A stretch of DNA of 64,000 nucleotides from positions 15,557,019 to 15,621,018 of the forward strand of contig CM076649.1 of NCBI GenBank assembly GCA_038496675.1. Reading direction: 5' to 3'. Positions 10,459 through 22,200 of the stretch are shown one piece after another. Made by a program: the position numbers and the translations under genes. Numbering within the stretch: position 1 is the stretch's first letter; every line of letters begins with the position of its first letter. This DNA is from Rachycentron canadum (lineage: Eukaryota; Chordata; Actinopteri; Carangiformes; Rachycentridae). A model generated the notes under the pieces. That model worked only from the letters and a program-made list of their open reading frames with translations. It did not search any database and was not told the DNA's origin.

Positions 10459-13400
10459 ATGTCTGGACTGTTGGGTGTTCAACGGCTGCTGCTGCTGTGG
10501 GGCTGTGCCTGCCTCTGGTTGCCCAGTCTGGCCCGAGGGGCTCTGGTCATCTCTCAGGCCCATGGAGCTCCACAGGTAAACTCATGTCTTTCTTCTGTGG
10601 CTTCAATGTTTGTTTCATATGGTAGTTTTAATTTAGTCAGGTCTGCTGTTTTGTGAATAATGTACTGTGCTCCTTCAGTACTTGTCCTGTTCAGTTTTAT
10701 ACAGTCACTTTACTCTTTCCAGCTGTTTTTATGTGTGACACATGTGTCCTACTAATTGTTTTTTGTCTAATATCTGGTACTGTGATACTTCACCTGCTAC
10801 ATTTGTATTTCAGGAGACACAAGGAGCTGCCAGATCACTGCAGGTATTTGGTAGAAACTGTCCACAGACACTAGGGATCTTCATGTCACAGTGAAAATCA
10901 CTTGTATCTTTCTGTTTTTACATGTTCACAAAGTTTTGGACATTGTTAAATATCAATATTAGGTACTGAATCATAATAAGATAATAATAAGACTTAAACT
11001 TAACCTAAAATAATACATTACTTTTTTTAAAAGAGATATTCTACTAAATATGGATAATTCATATGATTGAATATCATGAAGCAACAGCTGCTTTGTGCAG
11101 TTATGAATCATCTCCTCTATCTTTTTCTTTCTTTTTTTTGTTACAGAAAAGAAGTACAAATGAGGGCAAGGTAAGAGAATGCATGCAACAGCTTGTCAGT
11201 CAACAGTTAAACACACAGTAGATAAGAAATAAAGAAGAAAATTCTCTTAATTAAACTAACAAAAACAAGTTTTAATAAGGTCTATGTGTGTACATGCATA
11301 TAAAAACACAGATGTGATGAGACTAAGTCATGAGGCTGTACAAAAAGAGAGAATAGCTTATATTGTTTTGAGAAAACAGAGAGCAGAGGGAATAAAGCTG
11401 TCAGAGAACAATTACAGGCAGATTGAGCATAGCAACATCCTGAAGGAAGCAATGAGACTTCACACAAAATCTGCTCATGTAGGTTCAATGAGCTCATTGA
11501 TTTACTTGTGTTTGTTGATCAAAAAAGAACTCTGATCCCACCAACTCCAGTATCAGATCAAAACAACACTGTTCAGGCTGTTTTCGACTTTCACTGAAAA
11601 CCAGCACATAAAAGAAACAGTCAACAAGCTCAAAGAAATTATTGAGAATAACTGAAGTGACTGAAAAGGAGTCTGTTTTTTAAATATCCACATGACCCAT
11701 GCTTACAGCACCCAGGTTGACTTGCCCAAACAGCCTCAACACTTCCAAAGTGGAAAGTGGTGACATAATGTCTTTTTAAACATTTTTTTCAAGCTGATAT
11801 AATTTTCTTTGGCACCAACTCAGGGCAGCACAGTGTGGGCAGGACTCAGCTGGGGAAGTTTAATATGATATAAAATTAGCAGGTCTTACTAAACTAATAC
11901 AAAATCTATATGTTTGTGATAGATAATGATAATTTGATATTTATGAGTGTTTCTGTCTTTACATCTGATGCTCTCTTTCTGTCTCAGGTGGAGGTGTACA
12001 GTGTGACAGTGGACTGCATGGTGACGTCTCGTTTCGCCCACACCGTCATGACCTCTAAGGCCCTGAACGCAGCAAACACCTCCCAGGAAATCTTCTTCGA
12101 AGTGGAGCTGCCCAAGACCGCCTTCATCACGAACTTCAGCATGTCAGTCTTTCTCCATTCCCATTTCCACTCTGGCAACATTCCTGCATGTGTTACAACC
12201 ATCTGTGTATGGGACAATGATGATCCCCATTTCCTTTCACAACAGTGCTCTAAAGCAGATTTTTCTCTATGATACAGATAAGTTACTTTGCTTGTGTTGC
12301 ATCATGTCATTCCCCATCTTTGTGTCTCACATCACAGGGAAATTGAAGGTCAGGTGTATGTTGGGGAGGTAAAGGAGAAAGAAAAAGCTAAGAAACAATA
12401 TGAGACAGCTGTTTCCTCTGGACAGACTGCTGGATTGGTCAAGTGAGTCAGTTGCAATGAAAAATCAAAGCAACAGCTACATTTTTATAGACTTTTTATA
12501 AAGCTCTAATAGATCATTTTAAACACCAGAGGTCATCAGTTGTGTCTGTGTTTGATCACAGGGCCTCTGGGAGAAAGATGGAGAAGTTTTCAGTGTCTGT
12601 CAACATTGCAGCCAAAAGTAATGTGACTTTCGTTCTGACCTATGAGGAGCTCCTTCAGAGGAAACTGGGCCAATATGAGATTTTAACCCGAGTTAAACCC
12701 AAACAGCCAGTGCAGGAGTTTCAGGTGAATCCACATTTATAAATAAAGTATACTAATCAAGTAATTTAATTTATCCAAAATGAGTGTTTTACCGTTTATC
12801 TGTTCCTGTGTGTGTGCGGAGACAGATTGTTACAAACATCTATGAGCCTCTGGGAATTGCCTTTGCTGATGCCCATGCAACCTTCCTCACTAATGATCTG
12901 CTCCCTCTGGTGGAGAAAACTGTCACAGACAAAAAGGTGCATGGTACAATGGGCCATCAAATTTAGAAATGATCCCAATAAATAGATAATAAATATAGTT
13001 CTGGCCTAATGATTAAGGAAAAATATAAACATATTTATCCTGTGGTCAGGCACACATCTCTTTCTCACCAACACTGGAGCAGCAGAGGAAGTGTCCAGGC
13101 TGTGACGAGACCCTTATCGATGGAGATTTTATCATCAAATATGATGTAAACCGAGCACAGGGCCTCGGGGACATTCAGGTCAGCTGTCAACAGTTTCTGT
13201 ACTCAGTACCTGCTGAACACATATTTATACGACGCTTCAAATCTAAAACTATACTCAGTCAGAAGTTTTCTGTCTGGATATGTTCTGGAAGAAACACTGT
13301 TGAATCTGGGATTGGATTGTGTCATTCTGTGCCATTCATGCATATTATTTGTGATTCTCTTCCCTGCAGATTGTGAATGGATACTTTGTGCATTTCTTCG

Positions 13401-16400
13401 CTCCGCCTGATCTGCACAGAGTCCCAAAGAATGTGGTGTTTGTGATTGACAGGAGCGGATCAATGTCTGGGAGAAAAATTGTGCAGGTGAGAGACTGTTG
13501 ATTCTAATGCACTGGTTCTAAAGCACTGATGCCCATATGCACACATTTTAACCTCTGACCTCCTTGTAGACACGCGAGGCATTGGTGGCCATCCTCAACG
13601 ACATTCACGAGGACGACTACTTCGCTCTCATCAAGTTTGATACTGCCACCAGGCCCTGGAGGGACTCACTTAGCCAAGCAACCAAAGAAAATGTGGCTGC
13701 AGCAATCAACTATGTGTCAAGCATAACAGCCAATGATGGTTAAGAGAAAAACAAGTGACTCCAGCTTTTATGCTGAATGTCATCTTTATTTCCTTCAGTG
13801 ACAGAAATATAGGCTGATGTTATATGTTTTATTGCACACCTTTTTTTCTAGGAACCGATGTCAATGCTGCAGTGTTGACAGGTGTGAACATGCTGATCAA
13901 GGACAGGAAGGAGAATAGGCTCCCAGAGAGGAGCGTTGATATGATTATTTTACTGACTGATGGAATGCCAAATTCAGGTGAGCAGTGTGTACATACTGTG
14001 GGATGTATTTAAGTGAATGCATATGTGACCACTTTATATTTAGCATTAAACTTATGCATGTTGTATCTGTGAAGCGGTGTCTCCTGCGCAGATCCATGCT
14101 GTAGATAAGAGGTCAGAGGTCATGGAAGGTTTTCTATGTATGATGTTTTATGTAATATCTTATGTTAAATTATGTTAAATGCATGTATTCATACAGGAGT
14201 GTCTCACATCCCAACAATTCAGGAGAATGTGCATTCTGCTATTGGAGGAAACATGTCTCTGTTCTGTCTTGGATTTGGAAACGATGTGGATTACTCCTTC
14301 CTGGATGTGATGAGCAAACAAAACAAAGGACTGGCCCGCAGAATATATGAAGCCTCAGATGCAGCCGTTCAACTCCAGGTGGCGGGTTTGGGCTATGAAT
14401 ACACTTGTGGGCCAATAGTTACATGCAAATAACACCAGTCATGTCACTTTCTTTACAACAATTATGTGATTATTTGGATTGATTAAAAAATGTAATTAAA
14501 AAATTAGAGCACAATCTTTGCAAATACATGTAACACAAAGTGTGTATGCATTTACTTCAGGGTTTCTATAATGAAGTGGCCAGCCCTCTGCTCTCAAACG
14601 TGGACCTGCGTTATCCTGACAATGCAGTGGACTTCTTGACCACCAACCACTTCAGCCAGTTGTTTAATGGCTCAGAGATTGTGGTGGCTGGTCAGGTGAC
14701 AGACAATGACCTGGACAACTTCCTGGTGGAGGTGTATGGGCAGGGGGTAAGGAGAAGAACATGATTGGAATTCATAGATAATACTGCAGTGAGGAGAAGA
14801 CTCATTACTCTTTTGCTCTGTTAATTAGACAGCATTTCCTCTTTATTTCTTCTTCCATGTAGTCTGATGAGGACTTCAAAGTGCAGGGCCAGGCCAGTGC
14901 TATTGAATGGGATGTCATATACCCAGATGAGAAGTACATCTTCGGTGATTTCACAGAGCGACTCTGGGCTTATCTGACCATCCAGCAGCTACTGGAAAAG
15001 AGGTCAATTTGGTATCATTTTCTTCAAACTGAGGCCTGAAGTACTTTGACTTGAAAATGCTTATTTGTGAATTTCCTTTTTACTGGTACACTTCGATGAT
15101 CACCTCAGATCATCCATTTATAGATTACATTGTGTTTTTCTGAATGATGGTGTCATATGTAGCAACTTGAGTATATTTTTCTTCCTGCAGCAAGAGTGGT
15201 TCCCCAGATGAGAAAGGAAATGCCACAGCCAAGGCACTGGACATGTCTCTGCGGTACAGCTTTGTCACCCCTCTTACCTCCATGGTGGTCACTAAGCCTG
15301 AAACTGAAGATGGAACAGGCAGTCCTCTCATTGCTGACAAGCTGACTGAGGGTAAGGGAGAAAAGAGAAGGAGAAGTTATTCTGGACAGTCCAGATTTCT
15401 GTAAAATGTCACTGTCATACAGTCACAAGCAGGACTGGCTACTGAATTCATATTTTTATCTTATTATTTCTTTTTACTTTTAATGCCAGTAGAGGCTGGT
15501 GCTTCAATTCAATTCAATTCAATTCAATTCAATTCAATTCAATTCAATTCAATTCAATTCAATTCAATTCAATTCAATTCAATTCAATTCAATTAGATTC
15601 AAAGCCTTTATTGTCATTGTATGCAGCATACAACAAAACTGCGAGTGCCCCTACCAGCGGTGCTTAAAATACAAACACACATTCATTGCCATTCTACTTC
15701 ACATACCCATCATAAGTCCATAAACAATAAAACAAGGTAGATAAAAGTCCATTATACAATTCCACAGATAATAAAACAGAATAGTTGTATAACAAATAAT
15801 TTGTAATGAAATTTAGTTTTAAGAAAGTTTTAATGTGGGTTGCAGAGTCACTGTGTGTGTTTGTTGAGAAATTGTCTGACTTGGGGAAAGAAACTGTTCA
15901 ACAGTCTAGTGGTTTGTTTTGTTTTAAATGAATTACTCCCCAAGGGCAGGAGGTCTCTGTAGTGCTTTTTTGTCAGCTACTGAACAGGCCTCAAACCACA
16001 CTGTGAGGCAGTATGTTAGGATGCTTTTATGGCAGAGTGGTAGAAGGCCACCAGCAGCTTTCCACACAAGTTGTTTTTCCTCGGGACCCAAAGGAAGTGC
16101 AGCTGCTGCTGTGCCTTTTTCACAGCAGCTGTGATGTTGATTGACCAGGAGAGGTTGTCTGATATGTGGGTCCCCAGGAATTTAAAGCTATGAACTATTT
16201 CCATGCAGTTACTGTTGATAAATATGGGAGGGTGTTTAGGTCTGCACTTCCTGAAGTCCAGGATGAGTTCTTTGTTTTCTCTTTTCTTTCCAGTTTGAAC
16301 TGTTGAAATGTACCAAGTTGTTCTTGTCTGTTTTTTGTTTTTTTTAAACAGAGCAAAGACAACAGGCAGAAAGAGTGGGTAAGTCATAGTTTTACCATAT

Positions 16401-18354
16401 AACATAAAAAAAGGTTTATGTTGATTCAGTCCATTGCTTTTAATTGGGATTTTATTCTTCCTGTATCTAGCATATCGATATCCAAGCCCACCAGGGACCA
16501 GGCATTACCAAAGACCACCCACATATTTTGGTAAGTTAATTTTTAGCAAAGCTTGCTGCATGGCTCTCGGAGTCAGTAGTGTGTCAGTCAGGTATCATGT
16601 CATGTCCATACAAGGATGAATTGTGAACACCTTGATCCCTTATCCTTAAGTAAGAGTTTATTCTAATCAACAAATGTGAGATTATTATTAGAATATTGAA
16701 CTAAAATGATGAACATGGTACTTTACATGATAAACATCAAGTTAGCATTGCTGGTGCGAACATGTTAGTGTGCATATGTTAGCATTTAGCTAAATGATAT
16801 CTGTGCCGGCCATGCTGCTTCACAGAGCATAGACCATGGCTGTGGACTCCTCAGCCTGTTGATACATTGTCATCAGCATCAGCCAAGTTTATCTAAACAT
16901 CAAATGCTTTTGTTCATTACTGTCACTCTGGTATCATCTGCAGTCGATGGAGATCCTCATTTCATGATAGAGCTGCCAGACAGAGATGACGCGCTGTGCT
17001 TCAACATCAATGACAAACCAGGAACCATTTTCAATCTGGTCAGAGACCCAGAAACAGGTCAGACTCCTTATTACCATCATGACTTGCTAACCAGCTGATA
17101 AGTACAACATTGCAGGCCCTGGTGTCCTAATAAACCAAAATTTTAACCAAATGATATATTTTTCATTCTCTTCGTACACTCATGTCCTGGTAAATCTTAT
17201 TGCCTGCATTTAAACAGTGAATAACTGAATCCCACATTGTTTGCTCAGGTATTTTGGTCAATGGTCAGATAATTGGTGACAAGAAAATTCCCCCTGATGG
17301 GATAATTAACACCTACTTCTGGCGGTTTGGCATCGTCCACCAGACTCTGGGAGTGAGGCTGGAGGTGAGCACTCTTGACATCTCAGTCTTCCAGGACGGC
17401 AAAAGGGTCAAGCTGCTATGGTCTGATACAGCCTCTCTCAAAGGACCCAAGTGAGTGGCTGCACCATCTCCTTTAGTGAAAGTACCACCCTCTGCACTAA
17501 TAATGCAAAATGTGAAAGTCCTATTCATTAGGAATAATTATCATCTTCCTGCTCCTCTCCTTCTTTTTTCCCCTCCAGTGTGGATCTTCTTGTGACCAAG
17601 GATCGCAGCCTAATGGTAACTCTGAAAGATTCAGTCAAATTTGTGATCCTGCTGCACAAAGTCTGGGAGAAGCACCCGTACCATCGGGACTACTTGGGTT
17701 TCTACACCCTGGACAGCCACCTACTCTCTCCTTCTGTCCATGGCCTGCTAGGTACAACATGACACACTTACCAGGATTTATAGCAGGGGAAGAAAAGTGA
17801 TTTGAATTTCTTTTATTTCTCCATAGCAGACAATAATAAATTATAAAAAATAATTGTAATTATTCTTACTTCAGTTGGCAAGTTAGAAAGACACAGAGCC
17901 AGATTGATAATATTATAAAATAATACTTACTGTAAATGTTGTTTCTTCCTCCAGGTCAGTTCTACCATGGGATTGAATATGAGGTGACAGACCTGCGTCC
18001 AGGAGAAGTCCCAGAGAAACCTGATGCCACTATGTTTGTGAAAGGACAGGAGCTCAATGTGACCAGGTACACTATATTTCTCAGATAAACATGTCCCTCC
18101 TCAGTGTGGAAGTGTTTGTATGTAGTGTGTGCCCTAAATTAATAAATAGCCCTTGCTTTGTGTGTGTGCTTAAGATATCGTTTGGTCCACATGAAGTTTC
18201 TGTTTCTGTCCACAGAGGCTGGCAGAGAGACTTCAGGAGGAACGTGAAGAATGGAGAAAACGTTCCCTGCTGGTTCATTCACAGTAGTGGCACAGGCCTC
18301 ATCGACGGAGATGAAAGGGACTACATTGTGTCCGGACTTTTTAAAACAGTTTGA
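10459..18354 (+). CDS. itih3: Inter-alpha-trypsin inhibitor heavy chain, tandem copy A
   Basis: 22 coding exons join in frame to 913 aa: 10459-10575, 10814-10843, 11147-11170, 11988-12142, 12338-12442, 12562-12724, 12826-12936, 13050-13178, 13370-13486, 13570-13738, 13852-13977, 14197-14378, 14561-14746, 14863-15002, 15191-15351, 16352-16378, 16471-16530, 16944-17057, 17249-17450, 17579-17751, 17955-18066, 18216-18354. Product: secreted serum protein with signal peptide (LLLLWGCACLWL core), KR|S propeptide site, VIT domain (about 58-185), VWA domain from about 299 with MIDAS DRSGS at 305-309 and TDG at 409-411, DPHF at 671-674, and the ITIH C-terminal domain. In the family, the Asp of DPHF becomes ester-linked to bikunin chondroitin sulfate and can be transferred to hyaluronan. 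N-glycosylation sequons include 87-89 and 106-108. Exons 16-17 encode a variable linker and are less certain. Subtype ITIH3 versus ITIH4 is ambiguous. Confidence 0.95.
11147..11170 (+). other. itih3: Propeptide-cleavage micro-exon of itih copy A
   Basis: A 24-nt phase-0 exon flanked by TTACAG and GTAAGA encodes KRSTNEGK. ITI heavy chains are cut after a dibasic KR before a Ser, so the mature N-terminus is expected at this Ser. Copy B has the equivalent 24-nt exon at 21226-21249, encoding KRSIDSAN. Confidence 0.75.
13370..14378 (+). other. itih3: VWA-domain exons with MIDAS, itih copy A
   Basis: Exons 9-12 encode the VWA core: VVFVIDRSGSMSGRK with the DxSxS metal site, GTDVNAAV supplying the threonine, IILLTDG with the second aspartate, then SLFCLGFGNDVDYSFL. 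All metal-coordinating residues are present, so the fold should bind a divalent ion. Copy B encodes the same motifs in exons 9-12 (23048-24351). Confidence 0.85.
15501..16300 (-). mobile_element. 5'-truncated LINE remnant with (AATTC)n tail
   Basis: Inserted in intron 15 of itih copy A, antisense to it. The minus-strand frame ending near 16016 reads ELILDFRKCRPKHPPIF, then FKFLGTHISDNLSW and KKAQQQLHFL. These are typical of the C-terminal part of fish LINE reverse transcriptases of the L2/CR1/Rex1 kind. After a frameshift, similarity continues as LTYCLTVWFEACSVADKKAL near 15963-16019. The 3' end has an AATAAA-like signal (TTTATT on + at 15608-15613) followed by the pentanucleotide array. The left (element 3') end is precise; the right end is only approximate. 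Confidence 0.75.
15506..15594. repeat. (AATTC)17 pentanucleotide array
   Basis: Seventeen perfect AATTC units (15506-15590) plus a partial unit. It abuts the 3' end of the minus-strand LINE, so it is best read as that element's tandem-repeat tail, expanded after insertion. Confidence 0.9.
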
Positions 18355-18410
18355 AAAGAGGTTACACATTGAAGTCAACCACAGAAATTGTAAAATCATA
18401 AAATAAATAA
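18355..18410 (+). promoter_or_regulatory. itih3: itih copy A 3' UTR with poly(A) signal
   Basis: AATAAA at 18402-18407 lies 48 bases after the stop codon, giving a very short 3' UTR, common for abundant liver secretory mRNAs. Confidence 0.7.
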
Positions 18411-19240
18411 TCAAATCTGCCTGTACTTACACCATGAATAATCTAACATCATGTGCCCAAAGGCAAACAGGCCTCATCATGAGCGTATTTCCTGGAATTA
18501 TAAAAATAACCCAATATAGTAAGAAGTACTGGGAGGCAGACTCAAATCAGACTTAAATCATTTGTACTGGAATAAATGGAACACAGTTTTTAAAGATGGA
18601 TAGAATTACTCATCTTATTTCAGTTTTTCATTGTTCCAAGCATTGTTTATTAGGACAGAAAATGTGGTTTAGTGTTAGTGTTGGTCACATCTATACTTAA
18701 TAGGTTTGACTTTGAGAAATTTTAATAGTTTGTTAATGTCTGGAGCTGACAGGGTGCATGATGGGATCTGAAGTATCTGCAAGCAGTGAACCGGTTCATG
18801 TGAAGTCCACTGGAGGATTCCTGAAAAAACACGATATCCAATAAATCATATTTTGGTGGCAACAAATTGGTAAAACATTTCTTTGTGGTCAAAAAAAGTT
18901 GTCTGTGTACGAAATGATTCTAGTTATTGTTTTACTACAGGAAACAGTAACCACTGTTTGTTCAAAATCCTGTGATTTGTCTGAACTATTGCATGCAGTA
19001 ATACACATTGATAGGCAAGTCAGGACTGGATGACTGCCCACGCACACACACATACACACACAACACAAACCCACCCATGGTTTATGGGGAATCATGCATT
19101 CTGCCTGACATAAACATCCCATAGAAGCTCTGATGCAGATGATCCCACCCCCTGCTGGACACACTGTGGGCGGAGTATCACTCTTACTGGAAGCCTTGAT
19201 CCCCACATGCCTTGAATTCCTTCCACACTTGTTTTCAGCC
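18411..19240. other. Intergenic, itih copy A to copy B
   Basis: Only about 0.85 kb separates the two genes. No coding sequence, repeat family or TATA box is apparent. A CA-rich patch lies near 19040-19065. The promoter of copy B must lie here or in the far 3' part of copy A. Confidence 0.55.
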
Positions 19241-19273
19241 ATGCTGGAGGAGAGGCCCTTCTGTGTCCTAGGC

Positions 19274-22200
19274 ATGACTGCAGCGTGGAGAGTCCTGCTG
19301 CTGTGGGCTTGTGTTTGCATCTGTCTTCCAGCTCAGTCCCAAGGAGCTCTGGTTATTTCCAGGAGAGATGCTCTGACACAGGTATTTATCAGGGCCTATG
19401 TGTGGGTTCAAAGGTCTGTTTTCTTATTGTCTATGTCAGCTGCTATGTCACTGATGGTGAGTCTGTACACTGTTCATGAAAGCCTGTATCTGCATCTTTT
19501 CTGTGAAGAATCCTCAGGCTTGCAGGAAGGGATCTGCTTTGCATAGCCAGCAGCAGCCTTTTGTTTTCTGAAAAAAGAATAAAACAGGATCAGTTCAGAG
19601 GGCACAATTACCAAGACTATGCAGAAAAACAGAAAAGCACCACAGAAAATCAAATAAAAAAAGATACAAAAGTACTAGTGACTCCGTCATCTCTGGGAAC
19701 TCCAGAGCATTGACAGCTTACAGGAAATATCCTTTAAAACAGTTTTCATTTAAAACAACTAGATACCAGTGATGCCATTATTGTTATTAGCTGCTGTGAT
19801 TGGACTTTTTTTTTTTCAGAAGACTGAAACATTGGATGTAGGTTGGGGTGCAAAGGGCTGTTGTCATTTCAGGTCTCAAGCCTGCTAATGTACATCCAAA
19901 GGTCTCAAGTTGTCTTAAGAAAAGTGCAAATCAAGATTTAAGCCTTTTCTCAAATTTCACAATGCTGACCATTCAAATGATGTGGAATTTGAACATTTTT
20001 TTTCAAAGCTATATTAATATCAATTTAAACATATACAGCTTCAACAATTTAAGATGCAGACTGTACATGAAATGACTACTGTTGTCTTATTTAGTTATTT
20101 AATCATGCCATACCTAAAGACTTGAGGACTTGAGACTTTCCCTTCTTGAAGTAAGTTAAGCAGAGTCTTCAAGGAGTCAACTGTCACATCAGTCAAGTCC
20201 AATTCAAGTCTTCATTTTTGCTACTGAAGGCCCCTGTGCATTGTTCATTAACAGTAATCTTCTAGACTCACTGCATGTCACAATGTGCCAGATCTGTTGA
20301 GTAAAATCTTGAGATGCCTCCATGTTTTTTACCTGATTGTGAACTTTAGTCTGGGACAGAAAAAATGACACTGCAGTGATAGACGTCTGAGTTTCAAGTC
20401 TGAAGTCTGTTTGTCCCAGAATCAAATAATTGAGTCAGAACAGATTACTGAAGACTCTCTTTTGCGCCTAAGTTCACCAGTAACACACAAAGAAGTCCCT
20501 AATAGAAGAGACATAGTTAGAGAGATAGTTTACAGTTTAATAGACCAGAATGCAACGGAGCTGTATTTTAACCAAGAAGGACTTGTGCCATTCTGTCTTC
20601 TGTTCCTTCTCTCCTCAATGCAATGCATTATCTTATTTAACTAACCATGTTATATCATTTCAGACCTTGCCCCCCTTTTGAGGTTTTCTGGCCTTGCCAC
20701 ATCCATGTCAAGACACCTCCCCATACAAAGTATCTGCATGTACCTCCTGTGTACTTGCTGCAGCTTGTCTAGTCTTGCCAGCTTGTTTGTTGTGTGACTT
20801 GAACATGCATGAGTGTTTCCCCATGCCTGCCTTAACTCTTTTGTTTTTCTTTTTATTTCTGGGCCCACACCTTGCTTTTTAGACTGCAAGAACTTGCTCT
20901 TGGGCATTTTGGTAAACACAGAGTATCAGAGAAACAGGTAGTATCAAAAGCATGGATACGTTAGGGATTATGGATCATGGGAAAATCAACACTTTCTATG
21001 CCAGGGTGTTAACTAATGGCAATGGTCTATGTTCTGTTGCAGGACAACAAAGAAGCTACAGGCCCCAGGTCAATAAAGGTATTTCTTAAATTACTAAAAA
21101 TCAATTTTGCCAAACTCTATCTCTATCTTGTGTTTATATATGACTTTTTGGTCACAGCCTGCTACAGAACTCAACTAGGATAATATTGATTGTGAAAATG
21201 TTTACTGTCTCTTTTTCTCCTGAAGAAAAGAAGCATAGACTCTGCAAATGTAAGGAACTATTTTTGATACTGATATCAAAATAACAAGTATATATGTTAA
21301 TGTATCATTGACAAAATAATTCAAAATAAATCTGAATAAGATAATTCACTACACATGAGACCGTGGTCAAGATGACTGGTAGTTTCTATCTCACAGTAGT
21401 GGTATTGTTACTGGTTACGCAATGAAGTTCCCATTTCCCATAAACCACATTACTTCCAGATGCCGCTTCCCTCCATGGTGTCCTCTGGCACGCATTTATT
21501 TTCTCTTTGCTTTACTGGAGACAACAAACATGCTGGAAGTGATTTATCCATCTGTGTTTTATTCTCTGATGCATTTGTGAGTATGAGAAACTCCAAGTTT
21601 CATGCTACATTGTGTTTACAGAAAAGTGACCCCTTTTAGTTTTGTGACATGAATCGTTTTGGGGCAAGTCTCCTGACATCTGAGCAGAGAGACTTCCAGT
21701 CCTCTTGGCCACTGGGCTTGCTTGTTTTCAGTATTATGGAATGACGGTTTATAATTTGTGTGGTTATGATTTATCGAAGCTGAACTTCTATAGACAAAAT
21801 ATTTTACTCTGTACACGTCCTTTCAGGTGGTGGAGGTGTACAGTGTCAAAGTCAGCTGTATGGTAGCATCTCGCTTTGCCCACACCATCATGACCTCTAA
21901 GGCCCTGAACAGAGGAAACTCCTCCCAGGAAATCTTCTTCGAAGTGGAGCTGCCTAAGACTGCCTTCATCACCAACTTCAGCATGTCAGTCAAAACTGAA
22001 GATGCTTGACAGTTAGAATAAGTTATGTGATTATATACCATTGACAAATGTCCTCGTGTTTCACAGGGAAATTGAAGGTCAGGTGTATGTTGGGGAGGTG
22101 AAGGAGAAAGAGAAAGCCAAGAAACAATATGAGACGGCTGTTTCCTCTGGACAGACTGCTGGACTGGTCAAGTGAGTAGAGTGAAGGTGAAAAATACATA

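Noticed and set aside
15506..15594. Regular array that could be mistaken for CRISPR or satellite
   Set aside because: The unit is only 5 bp with no spacers and is the tail of a LINE; the host is a eukaryote.
19241..19273. Upstream in-frame ATG of itih copy B as start
   Set aside because: It would place acidic residues ahead of the signal peptide and has no counterpart in copy A; 19274 was preferred, though scanning from the 5' end could still use it.
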